Position numbers and translations under genes: made by a program
Part shown: one piece after another, positions 8,014 to 17,434 of the stretch
Layout of the letters: the number at the start of each line of letters is the position of its first letter
Numbering within the stretch: the stretch's first letter is position 1
NCBI GenBank assembly: GCA_964242425.1
Contig: CAXTCK010000010.1
Location: forward strand, 1 to 36,913
Reading direction: 5' to 3'
Source of the DNA: Lichenicola sp964242425
GTDB lineage: Bacteria; Pseudomonadota; Alphaproteobacteria; Acetobacterales; Acetobacteraceae
Length of the DNA: 36,913 nucleotides
Notes under the pieces: model-generated
Seen by the model: only the letters and a program-made list of their open reading frames with translations
What the model was told of the DNA's origin: nothing
Database searches by the model: none

Positions 8014-9951
8014 ATGCCGGCACAGGACCAACGCGCCGACCAGGCAGCGGAACAAGCAACGCGCCTGCACCAGCAAGGCGACCTCGCGGGCGCGGACCGG
8101 TTCTACCGCGCGGCCCTGGCGCTGCGGCCGGACCATGCCGACGGGCTGCACGGTCTCGGCGTGCTGGCGCTGGGCCGTGGGCAGAGCGGGCAGGCGATCG
8201 CCTTTATCGGCCGCGCGGTGGCGGTTCGGCCGGAAGTGGGGGTGTACTACCTCAACCTCGGGCTGGCGCTGCGCGACCAGGGCCATGTCGAGCAGGCGCG
8301 GGCCGCGCTGCAGGTGGCAACGCTGCGCGATCCAAACGATCCGCGCGCCCATGCGGCACTCGCCGCGGTGCTGGAAGCGCTGGACCGGCCGGGCGAGGCC
8401 GAAGCCGCGGCGACGGCGGCGGTCCGGCGCGACCCGGGACACGGGATGCCGTCCACGAGCATCCCTGGCGCCAGTGCCGCACTCGGGCGGCTCCGGATCG
8501 CGGCCGGCCGGCTGGAGGAAGCGCTTCCGGTCCTGCGCGCCGCGGTGAGGGAAGCGCCGGACGACGCGGCGTCCTGGCACCGCCTGGGCGAGCTCGCCGG
8601 ACGGCTTGGGCGGCCGGACCAGGCCGAAGCCGCTTTCCGCCGGGTGGTGGCGCTGCTGCCGGACGATCCGGCGGCGTCGGCCAATCTCGGCGGCCTCCTG
8701 TTCGAGCGCGGCCGGCTCGACGAGGCGGAAGTGTTGCTGCGTGGTGCCGCGTCGGGTGCTCAGCCCACGGCGGAAACGGTGAGCAACCTCGGCCTGGTGC
8801 TGATGGCGACCGGCCACCTGCTGGACGCGGAACGCGCGCTGGCACGGGCCTCGGCGCTGGCGCCGGAACTGGACGGCGTCGTGGTCAACCGCGGCAGCAT
8901 CCTGGCCGAACTGGGACGCCACGGGGAAGCGGAAGAATGCTTCCTGGCGGTCGAGGCGCGCGCGCCGGCGGGCTCGGTCGACGCGGCGCGCGCGCGGTTC
9001 AACCGAGCCACGGTGCTGCTGGCGACTGGGCGGCACCGGGAGGGCTGGGACGCGTTCGAGGCACGCCGGACGCTGGTGTCGCCAACGCCGTCGCGGCTGC
9101 CGGACTGGGATGGTCGCGCGCTGCCGGACGACCGCGCGGTGCTGCTGCATGCCGAGCAGGGGCTTGGCGACGCGATCCAGTTCCTGCGCTTCGTGCGGGC
9201 GGCGGCGGAACGCGCGCCGGTGCATCTCCTGTTGCCGGAGCCGCTGCGGCAGCTGGCGTCGGGCCTGGTGTCTGCGCGCTGCCAGCTGGCGACGCCGGGA
9301 CAGCCTGCCGGGAACTGCGTGGCGCAGGCGAGCCTGCTCAGCCTGCCGTTCCTGCTTGGAACCGGAGCCCCGGTCCCGGGCGGGCCCTACCTGACGGTGC
9401 CGGAGGCGGCGCTGCCGGAAGCCGACTGGTTCGACGGGCGGCCGGGCGGTTTCGCGGTGGGCCTGAGCTGGGCGGGCAGCCCGGACTACCGGTTCGACCG
9501 CCGCCGCTCGCTGCGGCTGGACCAGTTCGCTTGTCTCGCCGGCCTGCCCGGCATCCGGTTCGTGTCGCTGCAGCAGGGGGAGGCGGCGTGGCAGCCGGCG
9601 CCGGACGGGCTGGCGATCGAGCGTCCGCCGGGAGCGCCGGCGAGCCTTGCCGGCACGGCGGCGCTGATGGCGCGGCTCGACCTGGTGGTCACGGTGGACA
9701 CCGCGATCGGCCACCTCGCCGGGGCGCTCGGCCGCCCGGTCTGGCTGCTGAACCGGTATGGCGGGGACTGGCGCTGGCAGAACGGCAACGTCCTGCCGGA
9801 CGGAAGCAGTGCCTGGTATCCGACGCTGCAACAGTTCCGGCAGGCCGAGCCGCTGCCGCCGGACCAGGCGTGGTGGGCGACGCTGGCGGAGCTGGCGCGG
9901 GCGCTGCGTGCGGCGGCAGCCGACGCAACGGGCGGCGTCAGGTGCCGGTGA
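8014..9951 (+). CDS. TPR repeat protein with C-terminal GT9/GT41-like glycosyltransferase domain
   Basis: The 645-aa product has about nine tetratricopeptide repeats in its first ~340 residues (for example GLHGLGVLALGRGQSGQAI and NLGLALRDQGHVEQA). The C-terminal domain follows (about 360-640), with an AEQGLGDAIQFLRF segment, a VGLSWAGSPDYRFDRRRS segment, and a nucleotide-sugar-site-like VDTAIGHLAGALGRPVW. This arrangement is known from TPR-glycosyltransferase fusions related to heptosyltransferase (GT9) and O-GlcNAc transferase-like enzymes; the acceptor is unknown. The ATG at 8014 is preceded by GGGGACGGTG; a GTG at 7999 is possible. Its last 14 bases overlap the end of glnD on the opposite strand. 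Confidence 0.88.
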   Translation: MPAQDQRADQAAEQATRLHQQGDLAGADRFYRAALALRPDHADGLHGLGVLALGRGQSGQAIAFIGRAVAVRPEVGVYYLNLGLALRDQGHVEQARAALQVATLRDPNDPRAHAALAAVLEALDRPGEAEAAATAAVRRDPGHGMPSTSIPGASAALGRLRIAAGRLEEALPVLRAAVREAPDDAASWHRLGELAGRLGRPDQAEAAFRRVVALLPDDPAASANLGGLLFERGRLDEAEVLLRGAASGAQPTAETVSNLGLVLMATGHLLDAERALARASALAPELDGVVVNRGSILAELGRHGEAEECFLAVEARAPAGSVDAARARFNRATVLLATGRHREGWDAFEARRTLVSPTPSRLPDWDGRALPDDRAVLLHAEQGLGDAIQFLRFVRAAAERAPVHLLLPEPLRQLASGLVSARCQLATPGQPAGNCVAQASLLSLPFLLGTGAPVPGGPYLTVPEAALPEADWFDGRPGGFAVGLSWAGSPDYRFDRRRSLRLDQFACLAGLPGIRFVSLQQGEAAWQPAPDGLAIERPPGAPASLAGTAALMARLDLVVTVDTAIGHLAGALGRPVWLLNRYGGDWRWQNGNVLPDGSSAWYPTLQQFRQAEPLPPDQAWWATLAELARALRAAAADATGGVRCR

Positions 9952-12838
9952 GGGAGCGGCGCCGCGTGGTGGCGACCGGCGGCGTGATCGCCACCGCCTC
10001 CTCGGCGCGGGTCAGCACGCCCAGAAGCGCTTCGCGCAGCTCGGCGAGCTTGCGCTCGCTGCTGATCTTCAGCCCGAACAGGTCCTTGACGTAGAACACG
10101 TCGACCGCGCGCACGCCGTAGGTGGTGACGTGGGCGGAAGCGATCTGCAGGCCCTGCTGGCTGATGGCGGCCGTCACGTCGTGCAGCAAACCGGGGCGGT
10201 CGCGTCCGTTCACCTCGATCACCGTGTGGGCGTTGGACGCGCGGTTGTCGATCACCACGCGCGGCGGCACGTGGATGGCGCGCATGCGTCGTCCCAGCAG
10301 GCCCGCGGAGGAGCGGGCGATCTCGTCGGACAGGTCGAGCCGCCCGGACAGCGCCTGCTCCACCAGGACGGACAGGCGGGCGATGCGGTGCGGCGCGTCG
10401 AACGTGTCCTCGGCCGCGTCCTGCACCCAGAAGGTGTCGAGCGCCATGCCGTCGGTCATGGTGTGGATGCGGGCGTCGACGATGGAAGCGCCCGCCACCG
10501 CCAGGGCGCCGGCGATGCGGGAGAACAGGCCGGAATGGTCGCCGGTGTAGACGGTGACCTCCGTCACCGCCCGCGCCGGGAGCGGCTGCGTTTCCACGGT
10601 GAGCGGTGCGCCGCTCGCGTGGCTGTCGCGGATCATGCGCGCGTGGCGGGCATGGGTTTCGGGGTCGAAGGACAGCCAGTAGCCGCCATAACCGAGCTGC
10701 AGGAACGAGGCGATCTCGTCCGCGGTGAAGCCTTCCTCGTCGAGCAGGATGGTCACCGCGTCCTTGGCGCGGGCGACGCGCACGTCGCGCTCGGTGGTGG
10801 CGAGGCCGCCGGCCAGCACCTCGGCGACGCGGGTGTAGAGCTCGCGCAGCAGCGTCGCCTTCCACGCGTTCCACACCTTGGAACTCACCGCGCGCATGTC
10901 GACCACGGTGAGGATCAGCAGCAGGCGGAGGCGCTCAGGCGACTGGATGGTGTCGGCCAGATCGAGAATGGTCTTGGGGTCGTCGATGTCGCGGCGGAAG
11001 GCGGTCTGGCTCAGCAGCAGGTGGTGCAGGATCAGCCAGGACACCGTTTCGGTCTCCTCGGCCGACAGTCCGAGCGCCGGACAGAGTTCCAGCGCCATCT
11101 CCGAGCCGAGCTCGGAATGATCGCCGCCGCTGCCCTTGGCGATGTCGTGCAGCAGGGTGGCGACATAAAGCGCGCGGCGGGACTGCAGGTCCTCGACCAG
11201 CTCGTTGGCGACCGGGGTTTCCTCGTGCAGGTGGCCGGCCTCCAGCGTGCCCAGGATGCGCACCGCCTCGATGGTGTGCTCGTCCACGGTGAACACGTGG
11301 TAGGTGTCGAACTGCATCTGGCCGACGATGCGCGACCAGGGCGGGAGCAGCCGGCCGAGCAGCCCGGTCTCGTTCAGCACGTGCAGCCAGCGGGCGCCGG
11401 ACTGCCATGGCTCGTCGTGCCGGATCTCGTCGCGGCGCGCCTGCGCGTTGCGCTCGGCACCGGGGCGGCGGTTCGGCCGCTCGCCGCAGATCAGGTCGAG
11501 CAGGATGCGGTTGGCTTCCGCGTCGCCACGCAGCGAAGCGGCGCGTCGCTCCCAGCGGATCAGCGCGTGCATCGCCATCGGGTGGATGGCGAGCCTGCGC
11601 GCGCGCGCCAGGGACAGCAGCCGGAGCATCATGATCGGCTGCACGTCGAACGACACGCCAGCTTCGGGCATGATCTGGCCGTCCGCCAGCACGAAGCCGG
11701 CCTCGCGCAGCGCGTCGTCGGTGGCGGGTGCCGTGGCGGGCGGGCCCAGCGCCTCGCGCAGCACCTGCGGTTCCAGGATGTGCGTCAGCCGCATCACCTC
11801 GCGCGCGGTCAGGAAGTAGTGCCGCATGAACCGCTCGACGCCGACCTGCCTTCCGTGGCGGGTGTAGCCCATGCGAGCGCCCACCACCGGCTGCATGTCG
11901 AAGGTCAGGCGTTCCTCCGCCCGTCCGGCGACGTAGTGCAGGTGGAAGCGCACCGTCCACAGGAAGTCCCAGGAGCGGCGGGCGCGCTTGGCTTCCTGCT
12001 CGGTCAGCAACGGCGCAGCGCCACCGATCCGGCGCGACAGGTCCGACAACGAGCGTATGCCGAGCACGTAGCGGGCGAGCCAGTAAAGCGTCTGCATGTC
12101 GCGCAGGCCGCCGCGACCCTCCTTGATGTTGGGCTCGACCAGGAACGGGCTTTCGCCGTAGCGGCCGTGCCGGACGGCCCGCTCGTGCTGCTTGTCGGCG
12201 ATAAAGCCGGACGCGCCCGCCTCGACGCAGGCGACGATGGCGCGTGCCTGGAACATGGAGAACAGGGCATCGTCGCCGGCGATGCGCCGGGCGTCGAGCA
12301 GGGTGGTGCGGACGGTGGTGTCCTCGGCCGCCTCGGCGATGCACTGGCTCACCGAGCGGGTGGCGTGGCCGACCTTGAGGCCCAGGTCCCACAGGAAGTA
12401 GAGCATGAACTCCACCGCGGACAGAATCGCCGGCGCCGCGGTCTCGTCGGTGAGGAACAACAGGTCGATGTCGCTGAACGGCGCCAGCGTGCCGCGCCCG
12501 TAGCCGCCGGTGGCGGCGATCGCCAGAGTGTGTCCCGGCGCGTCCGGGCCGGCGGCCGCGAACAACTCCTGCAACGCGTCGTCCAGGGTGAAGTCGTACA
12601 GGGCGCGTATCAGCCCGTCGGTGAGGGTGGCGAGCGCGTGGGCGGCACCCTCGCCGTCGAGTCGGTGCTGCTCGAAGCCCTCGCGCACGCGCTCCTGGAT
12701 CCGGGCCAGGTGACGCCGGAACACGGCCAGCGCCGCGGCGCGCGGGGTCGGCCCCGCATCCGCGGGCCTGGCCAACGCCGAGGCCAGGATGCGGGCGGCC
12801 TCCTCGGGATCGAGGAACGGGACGGGGCGTGTCAGCAT
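9938..12838 (-). CDS. glnD: [protein-PII] uridylyltransferase/uridylyl-removing enzyme
   Basis: GlnD adds UMP to PII proteins when glutamine is low and removes it when glutamine is high, so it is the glutamine sensor of nitrogen regulation. The 966-aa product has all domains in order: a nucleotidyltransferase with GGYGRGTLAPFSDIDLLF (D123 and D125 binding metal), an HD domain with VATLLHDIAKGSGGDHSE near residue 564, and two ACT domains (about 757-830 with VYTGDHSGLFSRIAGAL, and about 860-935 with NGRDRPGLLHDVTAAI) that bind glutamine. It starts 7 nt after the mutS stop, so mutS and glnD are almost certainly co-transcribed. It meets the TPR gene tail to tail. Confidence 0.97.
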   Translation of the reverse strand: MLTRPVPFLDPEEAARILASALARPADAGPTPRAAALAVFRRHLARIQERVREGFEQHRLDGEGAAHALATLTDGLIRALYDFTLDDALQELFAAAGPDAPGHTLAIAATGGYGRGTLAPFSDIDLLFLTDETAAPAILSAVEFMLYFLWDLGLKVGHATRSVSQCIAEAAEDTTVRTTLLDARRIAGDDALFSMFQARAIVACVEAGASGFIADKQHERAVRHGRYGESPFLVEPNIKEGRGGLRDMQTLYWLARYVLGIRSLSDLSRRIGGAAPLLTEQEAKRARRSWDFLWTVRFHLHYVAGRAEERLTFDMQPVVGARMGYTRHGRQVGVERFMRHYFLTAREVMRLTHILEPQVLREALGPPATAPATDDALREAGFVLADGQIMPEAGVSFDVQPIMMLRLLSLARARRLAIHPMAMHALIRWERRAASLRGDAEANRILLDLICGERPNRRPGAERNAQARRDEIRHDEPWQSGARWLHVLNETGLLGRLLPPWSRIVGQMQFDTYHVFTVDEHTIEAVRILGTLEAGHLHEETPVANELVEDLQSRRALYVATLLHDIAKGSGGDHSELGSEMALELCPALGLSAEETETVSWLILHHLLLSQTAFRRDIDDPKTILDLADTIQSPERLRLLLILTVVDMRAVSSKVWNAWKATLLRELYTRVAEVLAGGLATTERDVRVARAKDAVTILLDEEGFTADEIASFLQLGYGGYWLSFDPETHARHARMIRDSHASGAPLTVETQPLPARAVTEVTVYTGDHSGLFSRIAGALAVAGASIVDARIHTMTDGMALDTFWVQDAAEDTFDAPHRIARLSVLVEQALSGRLDLSDEIARSSAGLLGRRMRAIHVPPRVVIDNRASNAHTVIEVNGRDRPGLLHDVTAAISQQGLQIASAHVTTYGVRAVDVFYVKDLFGLKISSERKLAELREALLGVLTRAEEAVAITPPVATTRRRSLTGT

Positions 12839-12845
12839 GAGGACG

Positions 12846-15539
12846 TCAATCTAGCGCGTCGGCATCCTGTGTGACAGCAACATCGTGCAGCGCAGCAAAG
12901 ATCGTTTGCAGCCGGTAAAGCGCGTCCAGCGCGTCGCGCGGGCTGAGCCGATCGGGGTCAAGCATGGTCATGGCCTCGACCAGCGCAGGCGGCATGGCGA
13001 AGGTCGCGGGGCGCGGCGGAACCGGCTCGGCGGCAGGGGTGGCGGCGGCGAACAACGGCAGGGGCGCCGCCGCGTCGGCACGCGCCCGTTCCAGGCTGGC
13101 GAGCAGGCGGGCGGCACGGCGCACCACCGGCTCGGGCACGCCGGCGAGCCTCGCCACGTGCACGCCCCAGGAGCGTCCGGCGACCCCGGGAACCACCTCG
13201 TGCCGGAACACCACCTGCCCCTTCCATTCGCGCACGCTCATGGTGTGCGGGCACAGGCCGGGCAGGGTTTCGGCGAGCTGGCCCAGCTCGTGGAAATGGG
13301 TGGCGAAGATGGTGCGGCAGCGCTGCGCGCCGTGCAGCGACTCCAGCACCGACCAGGCGATCGCCAGCCCGTCCAGGGTGGAGGTGCCGCGTCCGATCTC
13401 GTCCACCACCACCAGGGAGCGCGGGCCGGCGCCGTTCAGGATCGACGCGGTTTCCGTCATCTCGACCATGAAGGTGGAACGGCCACGGGCGAGGTCGTCG
13501 GAAGCGCCGACGCGGGAGAACAGCCGGTCCACCAGGCCGATGCGCGCCTCGTCCGCCGGCACCGGCAGCCCGGCCTGCGCCAGCACCACCGCCAGCGCCG
13601 CCTGACGCAGAAAGGTCGACTTGCCGGCCATGTTGGGACCGGTCAGCAGCATCACCCGTCGTTCCGGGGACAGGTCGCAGGTGTTGGGGGTGAAGCGCCC
13701 GGTGCGGGACAGCGCGGCCTCGACCACCGGATGGCGCGCGTTCTCCAGGCGGAACGCCGCGTCGTCGGTCAGCACGGGGCGGCACCAGCGTCCGCCGAGC
13801 GCCACCTGCGCGCATGACTGGGCCACGTCCAGCAGCGCCAGGGCGCCAGCGATCACCGGCAGCGCCGGGTGGCGCAGCGCGTCCGACACCAGCGTGCCGA
13901 ACACCACGCGCTCGCGCTGCGCCGTGCGGTCGGCCGCCTCGGTGATGCGCCGGTCCAGATCGGCCAGCGCCGCGGTGGAAAAGCGCGCCACGCTGGCGGT
14001 GCCCTGGCGCAGCACCAGCGCGTCCCGCCCGCGCAGGGTGGCCACGGACGATACCGGCAGCTCGATCACGTAGCCGAGCTGGGCATGGTGGCGGATCCTG
14101 AGGCTGGCGACGCCGTGCGCCTGCGCGTAGTCGAGCTGCAGCGACGCGATCACCTTGCGGTTGTCGTCGCGCAGGGCGCGCTCGGCGTCGAGCTCGCCGT
14201 CGAAGCCTTCGGCGATGACGCCACCCTCGTCGAGCCGCGCCGGCAGCTCGAGCGCCAGCGCCCGGCGCAGCACGGCCTCGAAGGCGGCACCCTGGCCGAG
14301 CGCGTCACGGGCATCCGCCAGCAGGCGTGGCAGCGGTCCCGGCAGGCGGGCCAGCACCGAAGCCGCTTCGCTGGCGGCGAACAGGCCGTCGCGCACGGCG
14401 GCGAGGTCGCGGGGCTGCCCACGCCCGACCGACAAGCGGCCGAGCGCGCGGATGATGTCCGGCGCGCCTCGGAGTGCGGCGCGGAGTGCCGACGCGCAGG
14501 CGGGCTCGCCGCACAGGAACTGCCACGCCTCCTGCCGCTGCTTGATCGGGTCGAGGGTCGCGAGCGGGGCGGCGATCCAGCCGGCCAGCAGGCGGCTGCC
14601 CGGCGCGGTCACGGTGCGGCAGACGCTGGCGAACAGGGTGTGCGCGGTGCCGCCGTCGCGCGAGCGAAGCAGCTCCAGGCTGCCACGGGTCGCCGGGTCG
14701 AGCCCGAGCAGGCCTTGCTCGCCCTGCGGGCTGGGACGCGACAGGCGCGGCAGGCGGCCGGCCTGGCTGTCGCGCACGTAGTCCAGCACGACCAGGCCGG
14801 CGACGGCTTCCTCGTCGGAAAAGCTGCCAAAGGCGTCCAGGCTGGCGGCGCCGAAGGGTTCCGCCAGCCGGGTGCGCGCCGCGTCGGGGGACGGGACCAC
14901 GGGCTCCGGGCCACGCAGCGCTTCCATCTCGCCGAGAACAAGCGTCGACGGCGCCAGGATCTCGACCGGGTCGAGCCGTCCCAGCAGTTCCGGCAGCGAT
15001 GCGGGGCCGGCAACGGAGGCTGTCTCGAACACCCCGGTGGACACGTCGATCCAGGCGGCGCCGATTCGCGGCGGTGCTGCGCCGCGCCGCTCCGGCAGGA
15101 GCACCAGGGCCAGCAGCAGGCTGGAACGGCCGGCGTCGAGCAGCTCGTCCTCGGTCAGGGTGCCCGCCGTCACCAGGCGGACGATGTCGCGCGCCAGCGG
15201 TCCCTTCGGCACGCCCGGGCCGGGCTTGCGCGGCGGCTCCATCTGCTCGGCCACCGCCACGCGGTAGCCGCGCCGGATCAGGCGCGCCAGGTAGGACTGC
15301 GCGGCGGCGGCCGGCACGCCGCACATGGGAATCGGCTTGTTGTCGTGGATGCCGCGCGCGGTCAGGGCGATGTCCAGCGCGGAAGCGGCCGCCTCGGCGT
15401 CGGCGAAGAACAGCTCGAAGAAGTCGCCCATTCGGAAGAACAGCAGCGCGTCCGGGTGGCGCGCCTTGAGCGCGAACCATTGCGCCATGACGGGCGAAGC
15501 GCCATCGGCGGTCGGCGGGGCGGGAAGGGCGTCGGTCAT
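12846..15539 (-). CDS. mutS: DNA mismatch repair ATPase MutS
   Basis: MutS binds mismatches and small loops and recruits MutL. The 897-aa protein carries the mismatch-reading Phe-x-Glu in RMGDFFELF (about residues 37-44), a connector and clamp region, the ATPase Walker A GPNMAGKSTF near 630, and Walker B/signature DEIGRGTSTLDGLAIAW near 713, followed by FATHFHEL. The C-terminus ends with the small helical dimerisation tail (DRLSPRDALDALYRL). I chose the ATG at 15539, which gives MTDALPAPP ahead of the first domain; the frame is open to 15632 but that extension overlaps the intergenic region. It sits between a methyltransferase (38 nt upstream) and glnD (7 nt downstream) in one operon. Confidence 0.97.
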   Translation of the reverse strand: MTDALPAPPTADGASPVMAQWFALKARHPDALLFFRMGDFFELFFADAEAAASALDIALTARGIHDNKPIPMCGVPAAAAQSYLARLIRRGYRVAVAEQMEPPRKPGPGVPKGPLARDIVRLVTAGTLTEDELLDAGRSSLLLALVLLPERRGAAPPRIGAAWIDVSTGVFETASVAGPASLPELLGRLDPVEILAPSTLVLGEMEALRGPEPVVPSPDAARTRLAEPFGAASLDAFGSFSDEEAVAGLVVLDYVRDSQAGRLPRLSRPSPQGEQGLLGLDPATRGSLELLRSRDGGTAHTLFASVCRTVTAPGSRLLAGWIAAPLATLDPIKQRQEAWQFLCGEPACASALRAALRGAPDIIRALGRLSVGRGQPRDLAAVRDGLFAASEAASVLARLPGPLPRLLADARDALGQGAAFEAVLRRALALELPARLDEGGVIAEGFDGELDAERALRDDNRKVIASLQLDYAQAHGVASLRIRHHAQLGYVIELPVSSVATLRGRDALVLRQGTASVARFSTAALADLDRRITEAADRTAQRERVVFGTLVSDALRHPALPVIAGALALLDVAQSCAQVALGGRWCRPVLTDDAAFRLENARHPVVEAALSRTGRFTPNTCDLSPERRVMLLTGPNMAGKSTFLRQAALAVVLAQAGLPVPADEARIGLVDRLFSRVGASDDLARGRSTFMVEMTETASILNGAGPRSLVVVDEIGRGTSTLDGLAIAWSVLESLHGAQRCRTIFATHFHELGQLAETLPGLCPHTMSVREWKGQVVFRHEVVPGVAGRSWGVHVARLAGVPEPVVRRAARLLASLERARADAAAPLPLFAAATPAAEPVPPRPATFAMPPALVEAMTMLDPDRLSPRDALDALYRLQTIFAALHDVAVTQDADALD

Positions 15540-15577
15540 GGCAGCGTCTGTAGAACACCCCAGGGTCCGCGCTCCAG

Positions 15578-16225
15578 CTACGGAACGGGCTGCGGCAGCC
15601 CGACCGCGGGCACATGGCCGATCACGGCCCACAGGGGGTCGCCGTGACGTGGCAGAGCCTGCTGAAAGGCGATGGCCTCGAACCCGGCCCGCTGCATGGA
15701 GGCGGCGACGAGGCGCTGCTGGTCAGGCCCGTCGAGCGACTGCCAGATCGCCACCGCCTTGGTGGGGAAGCAGCGGTTGGAGAAGCTCACCAGCAGCGGC
15801 GCCGTCGGCCGCAGCACGCGGCGGATCTCGCGGAACACCTCGACCGGGCGCTGCAGGTACTGCACCGACACGCAGATCGTCACGGCGTCGAACGCCCGGT
15901 CCGGCAGCGGCAGCGAGGGGTCTGCGTTCAGGTCCTGGACGAAGCGCTCATCCAGGCGCGGGTTGGCGGCGAGCTCGGCGGCGTTCATGCCGTGCCCGGT
16001 GACATGGCCGTAGCGCAGCTCGGGTGGCAGGTGGCTGACCCAGCTGCTCATCAGGTCGAGCACGCGGCCGCCCGGTGGCAGGTGCTGGCGGTAGAGCGCT
16101 GTGACGGCGGCGATGGCGCCATCGTCGATATGCGTCACCAGGCGCGGCTGGGCGTAGAACAAGGCGTCGGGCGACGGGTCGCGCTTATTGAAGGCGTGGG
16201 CAGGCAGGCCGAGATCGTTGGGCAT
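15578..16225 (-). CDS. class I SAM-dependent methyltransferase-like protein
   Basis: The 215-aa product has the shape of a class I methyltransferase: motif I region GGRVLDLMSSWVSHLP (about residues 52-67), a motif II-like acidic end GHGMNAAELAANP, then DLNADPSLPLPDRAFDAVTI (motif IV) and REIRRVLRPTAPLLVSFSN (motifs V-VI). The usual Gly-rich GxGxG loop in motif I is replaced by MSSWVSHLP, which as I recall is shared by a conserved subfamily rather than being a local defect. The substrate is unknown. The ATG at 16225 is the first in a coding-like frame; the longer frame up to 16831 is a shadow of the neighbouring secreted-protein gene. It is the first gene of the mutS-glnD operon. Confidence 0.85.
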   Translation of the reverse strand: MPNDLGLPAHAFNKRDPSPDALFYAQPRLVTHIDDGAIAAVTALYRQHLPPGGRVLDLMSSWVSHLPPELRYGHVTGHGMNAAELAANPRLDERFVQDLNADPSLPLPDRAFDAVTICVSVQYLQRPVEVFREIRRVLRPTAPLLVSFSNRCFPTKAVAIWQSLDGPDQQRLVAASMQRAGFEAIAFQQALPRHGDPLWAVIGHVPAVGLPQPVP

Positions 16226-16278
16226 GGAAGCAGATCTGGGTGGTGGTCCGGCCACACCCAAGACCTGCCCCGACACGG

Positions 16279-16698
16279 TCACTTCCTGATGTAGACCATC
16301 GTGTACTGCGCGACCGGCCTGCCGTGGTCGAGCGGAACGTCGGTCCACGACCGGCCGTCCGCCGCCAGGGTCATCCTGCCTTCGCCCTGCGGCTTGTTGT
16401 TGTCCGCCACCTTGTAGCGCAGCACGCGCGGGCTTTCCGCCTGGACGCTGAGGGTGAGGCCCTTTGCCGCGCCCGCGCGGTTGATCGGGAACGGCCTGCC
16501 GTCCAGGCGGCCGATGTTGTTCTCCTTCAGCGACGGGATCTGCCAGCGCAGCCGGCCGCCCTTGTCGATGGAGAACGCGTAGCCGCTCGCGGCGCCGTCG
16601 GGCTCCGGCCTGCTCCGGTCGAGGGCCCAGGCGCCGTTCCACGGACTGGCGGCTGCGAGGCAGCCGGTCGCCGGGACGGCGCAGGCGAGCAGAACCAT
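16279..16698 (-). CDS. small secreted protein of unknown function
   Basis: The product (139 aa from 16698) starts with a hydrophobic export signal (VFMVLLACAVPATGCLAA) and continues as a beta-rich domain opening SPWNGAWALDRSRPEPDG, a W-x-G-x-W pattern seen in lipocalin-like small secreted proteins. It ends VAQYTMVYIRK. A GTG at 16746, which overlaps the upstream glutathione S-transferase stop as GTGA, would supply the positively charged n-region (RVARPRVESRT) that a signal peptide needs, so the true start may be 16746 (155 aa). Either way it is probably co-transcribed with the transferase. I do not recognise a function. Confidence 0.75.
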   Translation of the reverse strand: MVLLACAVPATGCLAAASPWNGAWALDRSRPEPDGAASGYAFSIDKGGRLRWQIPSLKENNIGRLDGRPFPINRAGAAKGLTLSVQAESPRVLRYKVADNNKPQGEGRMTLAADGRSWTDVPLDHGRPVAQYTMVYIRK

Positions 16699-16742
16699 GA
16701 ACACCGTTCGCGATTCGACCCGTGGCCGTGCCACCCGCCCGA

Positions 16743-17372
16743 TCACCCTGGGATCGCCATGCCGCGCTGCACCGCCGGGCGGGCGCCGATCTTCTCCAGC
16801 CAGGCGGTGGTGGCGGCAAGCTCCCGCGCATCCTCCGGCAGGGCCTGGCCCAGCATCGAACGCGCCCCGAAGACCCAGGGGTAGGCGGCGATGTCGGCGA
16901 TGGAGTACGCGTCGCCGGCCAGAAAGGGAGAAACGGACAGGCGGTCCTCGAGCACGTGCAGCAGCCGGCCGCATTCGGTCGAATAGCGCTCGATCGCCGC
17001 GTGGTTCGGCTCCTGCTGCCGGGAAAAGAAGCCGAGCTGGCCCAGCATCGGCCCGAGCCCTCCGACCTGCCAATAGGTCCAGCTCATCGCCAGGTAGCGG
17101 GCGGCTCCGGTGGGCGCCAGCAGGCTGCCGTGCTTGTCGGCGAGATAGGTGAGGATCGCGCCGCTTTCGAACAGCGCCAGCGGGCCACCCTCCGCGTCGT
17201 GGTCGACGATGCCGGGGATCTTGCCGTTGGGCGACACCGCGAGGAAATCGGGCGCCTTCTGCTCGTTCTTGCCGATGTCGACCGGCCGCACGCTGTAGGG
17301 CAGGCCGGTTTCCTCCAGCATGACCGAGACCTTGCGGCCGTTCGGCGTCTTCCAGGTGTAGAGGTCGATCAT
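16743..17372 (-). CDS. glutathione S-transferase family protein
   Basis: The 209-aa product has the GST fold order: thioredoxin-like N-domain (MIDLYTWKTPNGRKVSVMLEE, then the cis-Pro segment NGKIPGIVD and the glutathione-binding ALFESGAILTYLADK) and a helical C-domain with SIADIAAYPWV, the N-capping box of the family. The start TWxTPNG resembles the YghU/YfcG (Nu-class) branch, which often acts as a disulfide-bond reductase. The ATG at 17372 has GGGAG 7 nt upstream. It is followed closely by the small secreted protein gene and preceded by the porin gene 62 nt away in the same direction. Confidence 0.92.
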   Translation of the reverse strand: MIDLYTWKTPNGRKVSVMLEETGLPYSVRPVDIGKNEQKAPDFLAVSPNGKIPGIVDHDAEGGPLALFESGAILTYLADKHGSLLAPTGAARYLAMSWTYWQVGGLGPMLGQLGFFSRQQEPNHAAIERYSTECGRLLHVLEDRLSVSPFLAGDAYSIADIAAYPWVFGARSMLGQALPEDARELAATTAWLEKIGARPAVQRGMAIPG

Positions 17373-17434
17373 GGGTGGCTCCCGTCGGGCATGTCGCAGG
17401 CCCGGGGATGTTCCATCCGCGAACCGTGCCGTGC

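Noticed and set aside
9758..12874. 1038-codon plus-strand open frame
   Set aside because: It is wholly antisense to glnD, which has all catalytic and regulatory motifs. The translation is rich in Arg/His/Ala/Gly as expected from a GC-rich shadow frame.
13869..15647. 592-codon plus-strand frame
   Set aside because: Antisense to mutS.
15578..16831. 417-aa version of the methyltransferase
   Set aside because: The extra N-terminal ~200 residues are a shadow of the secreted-protein gene; the methyltransferase fold starts after 16225.
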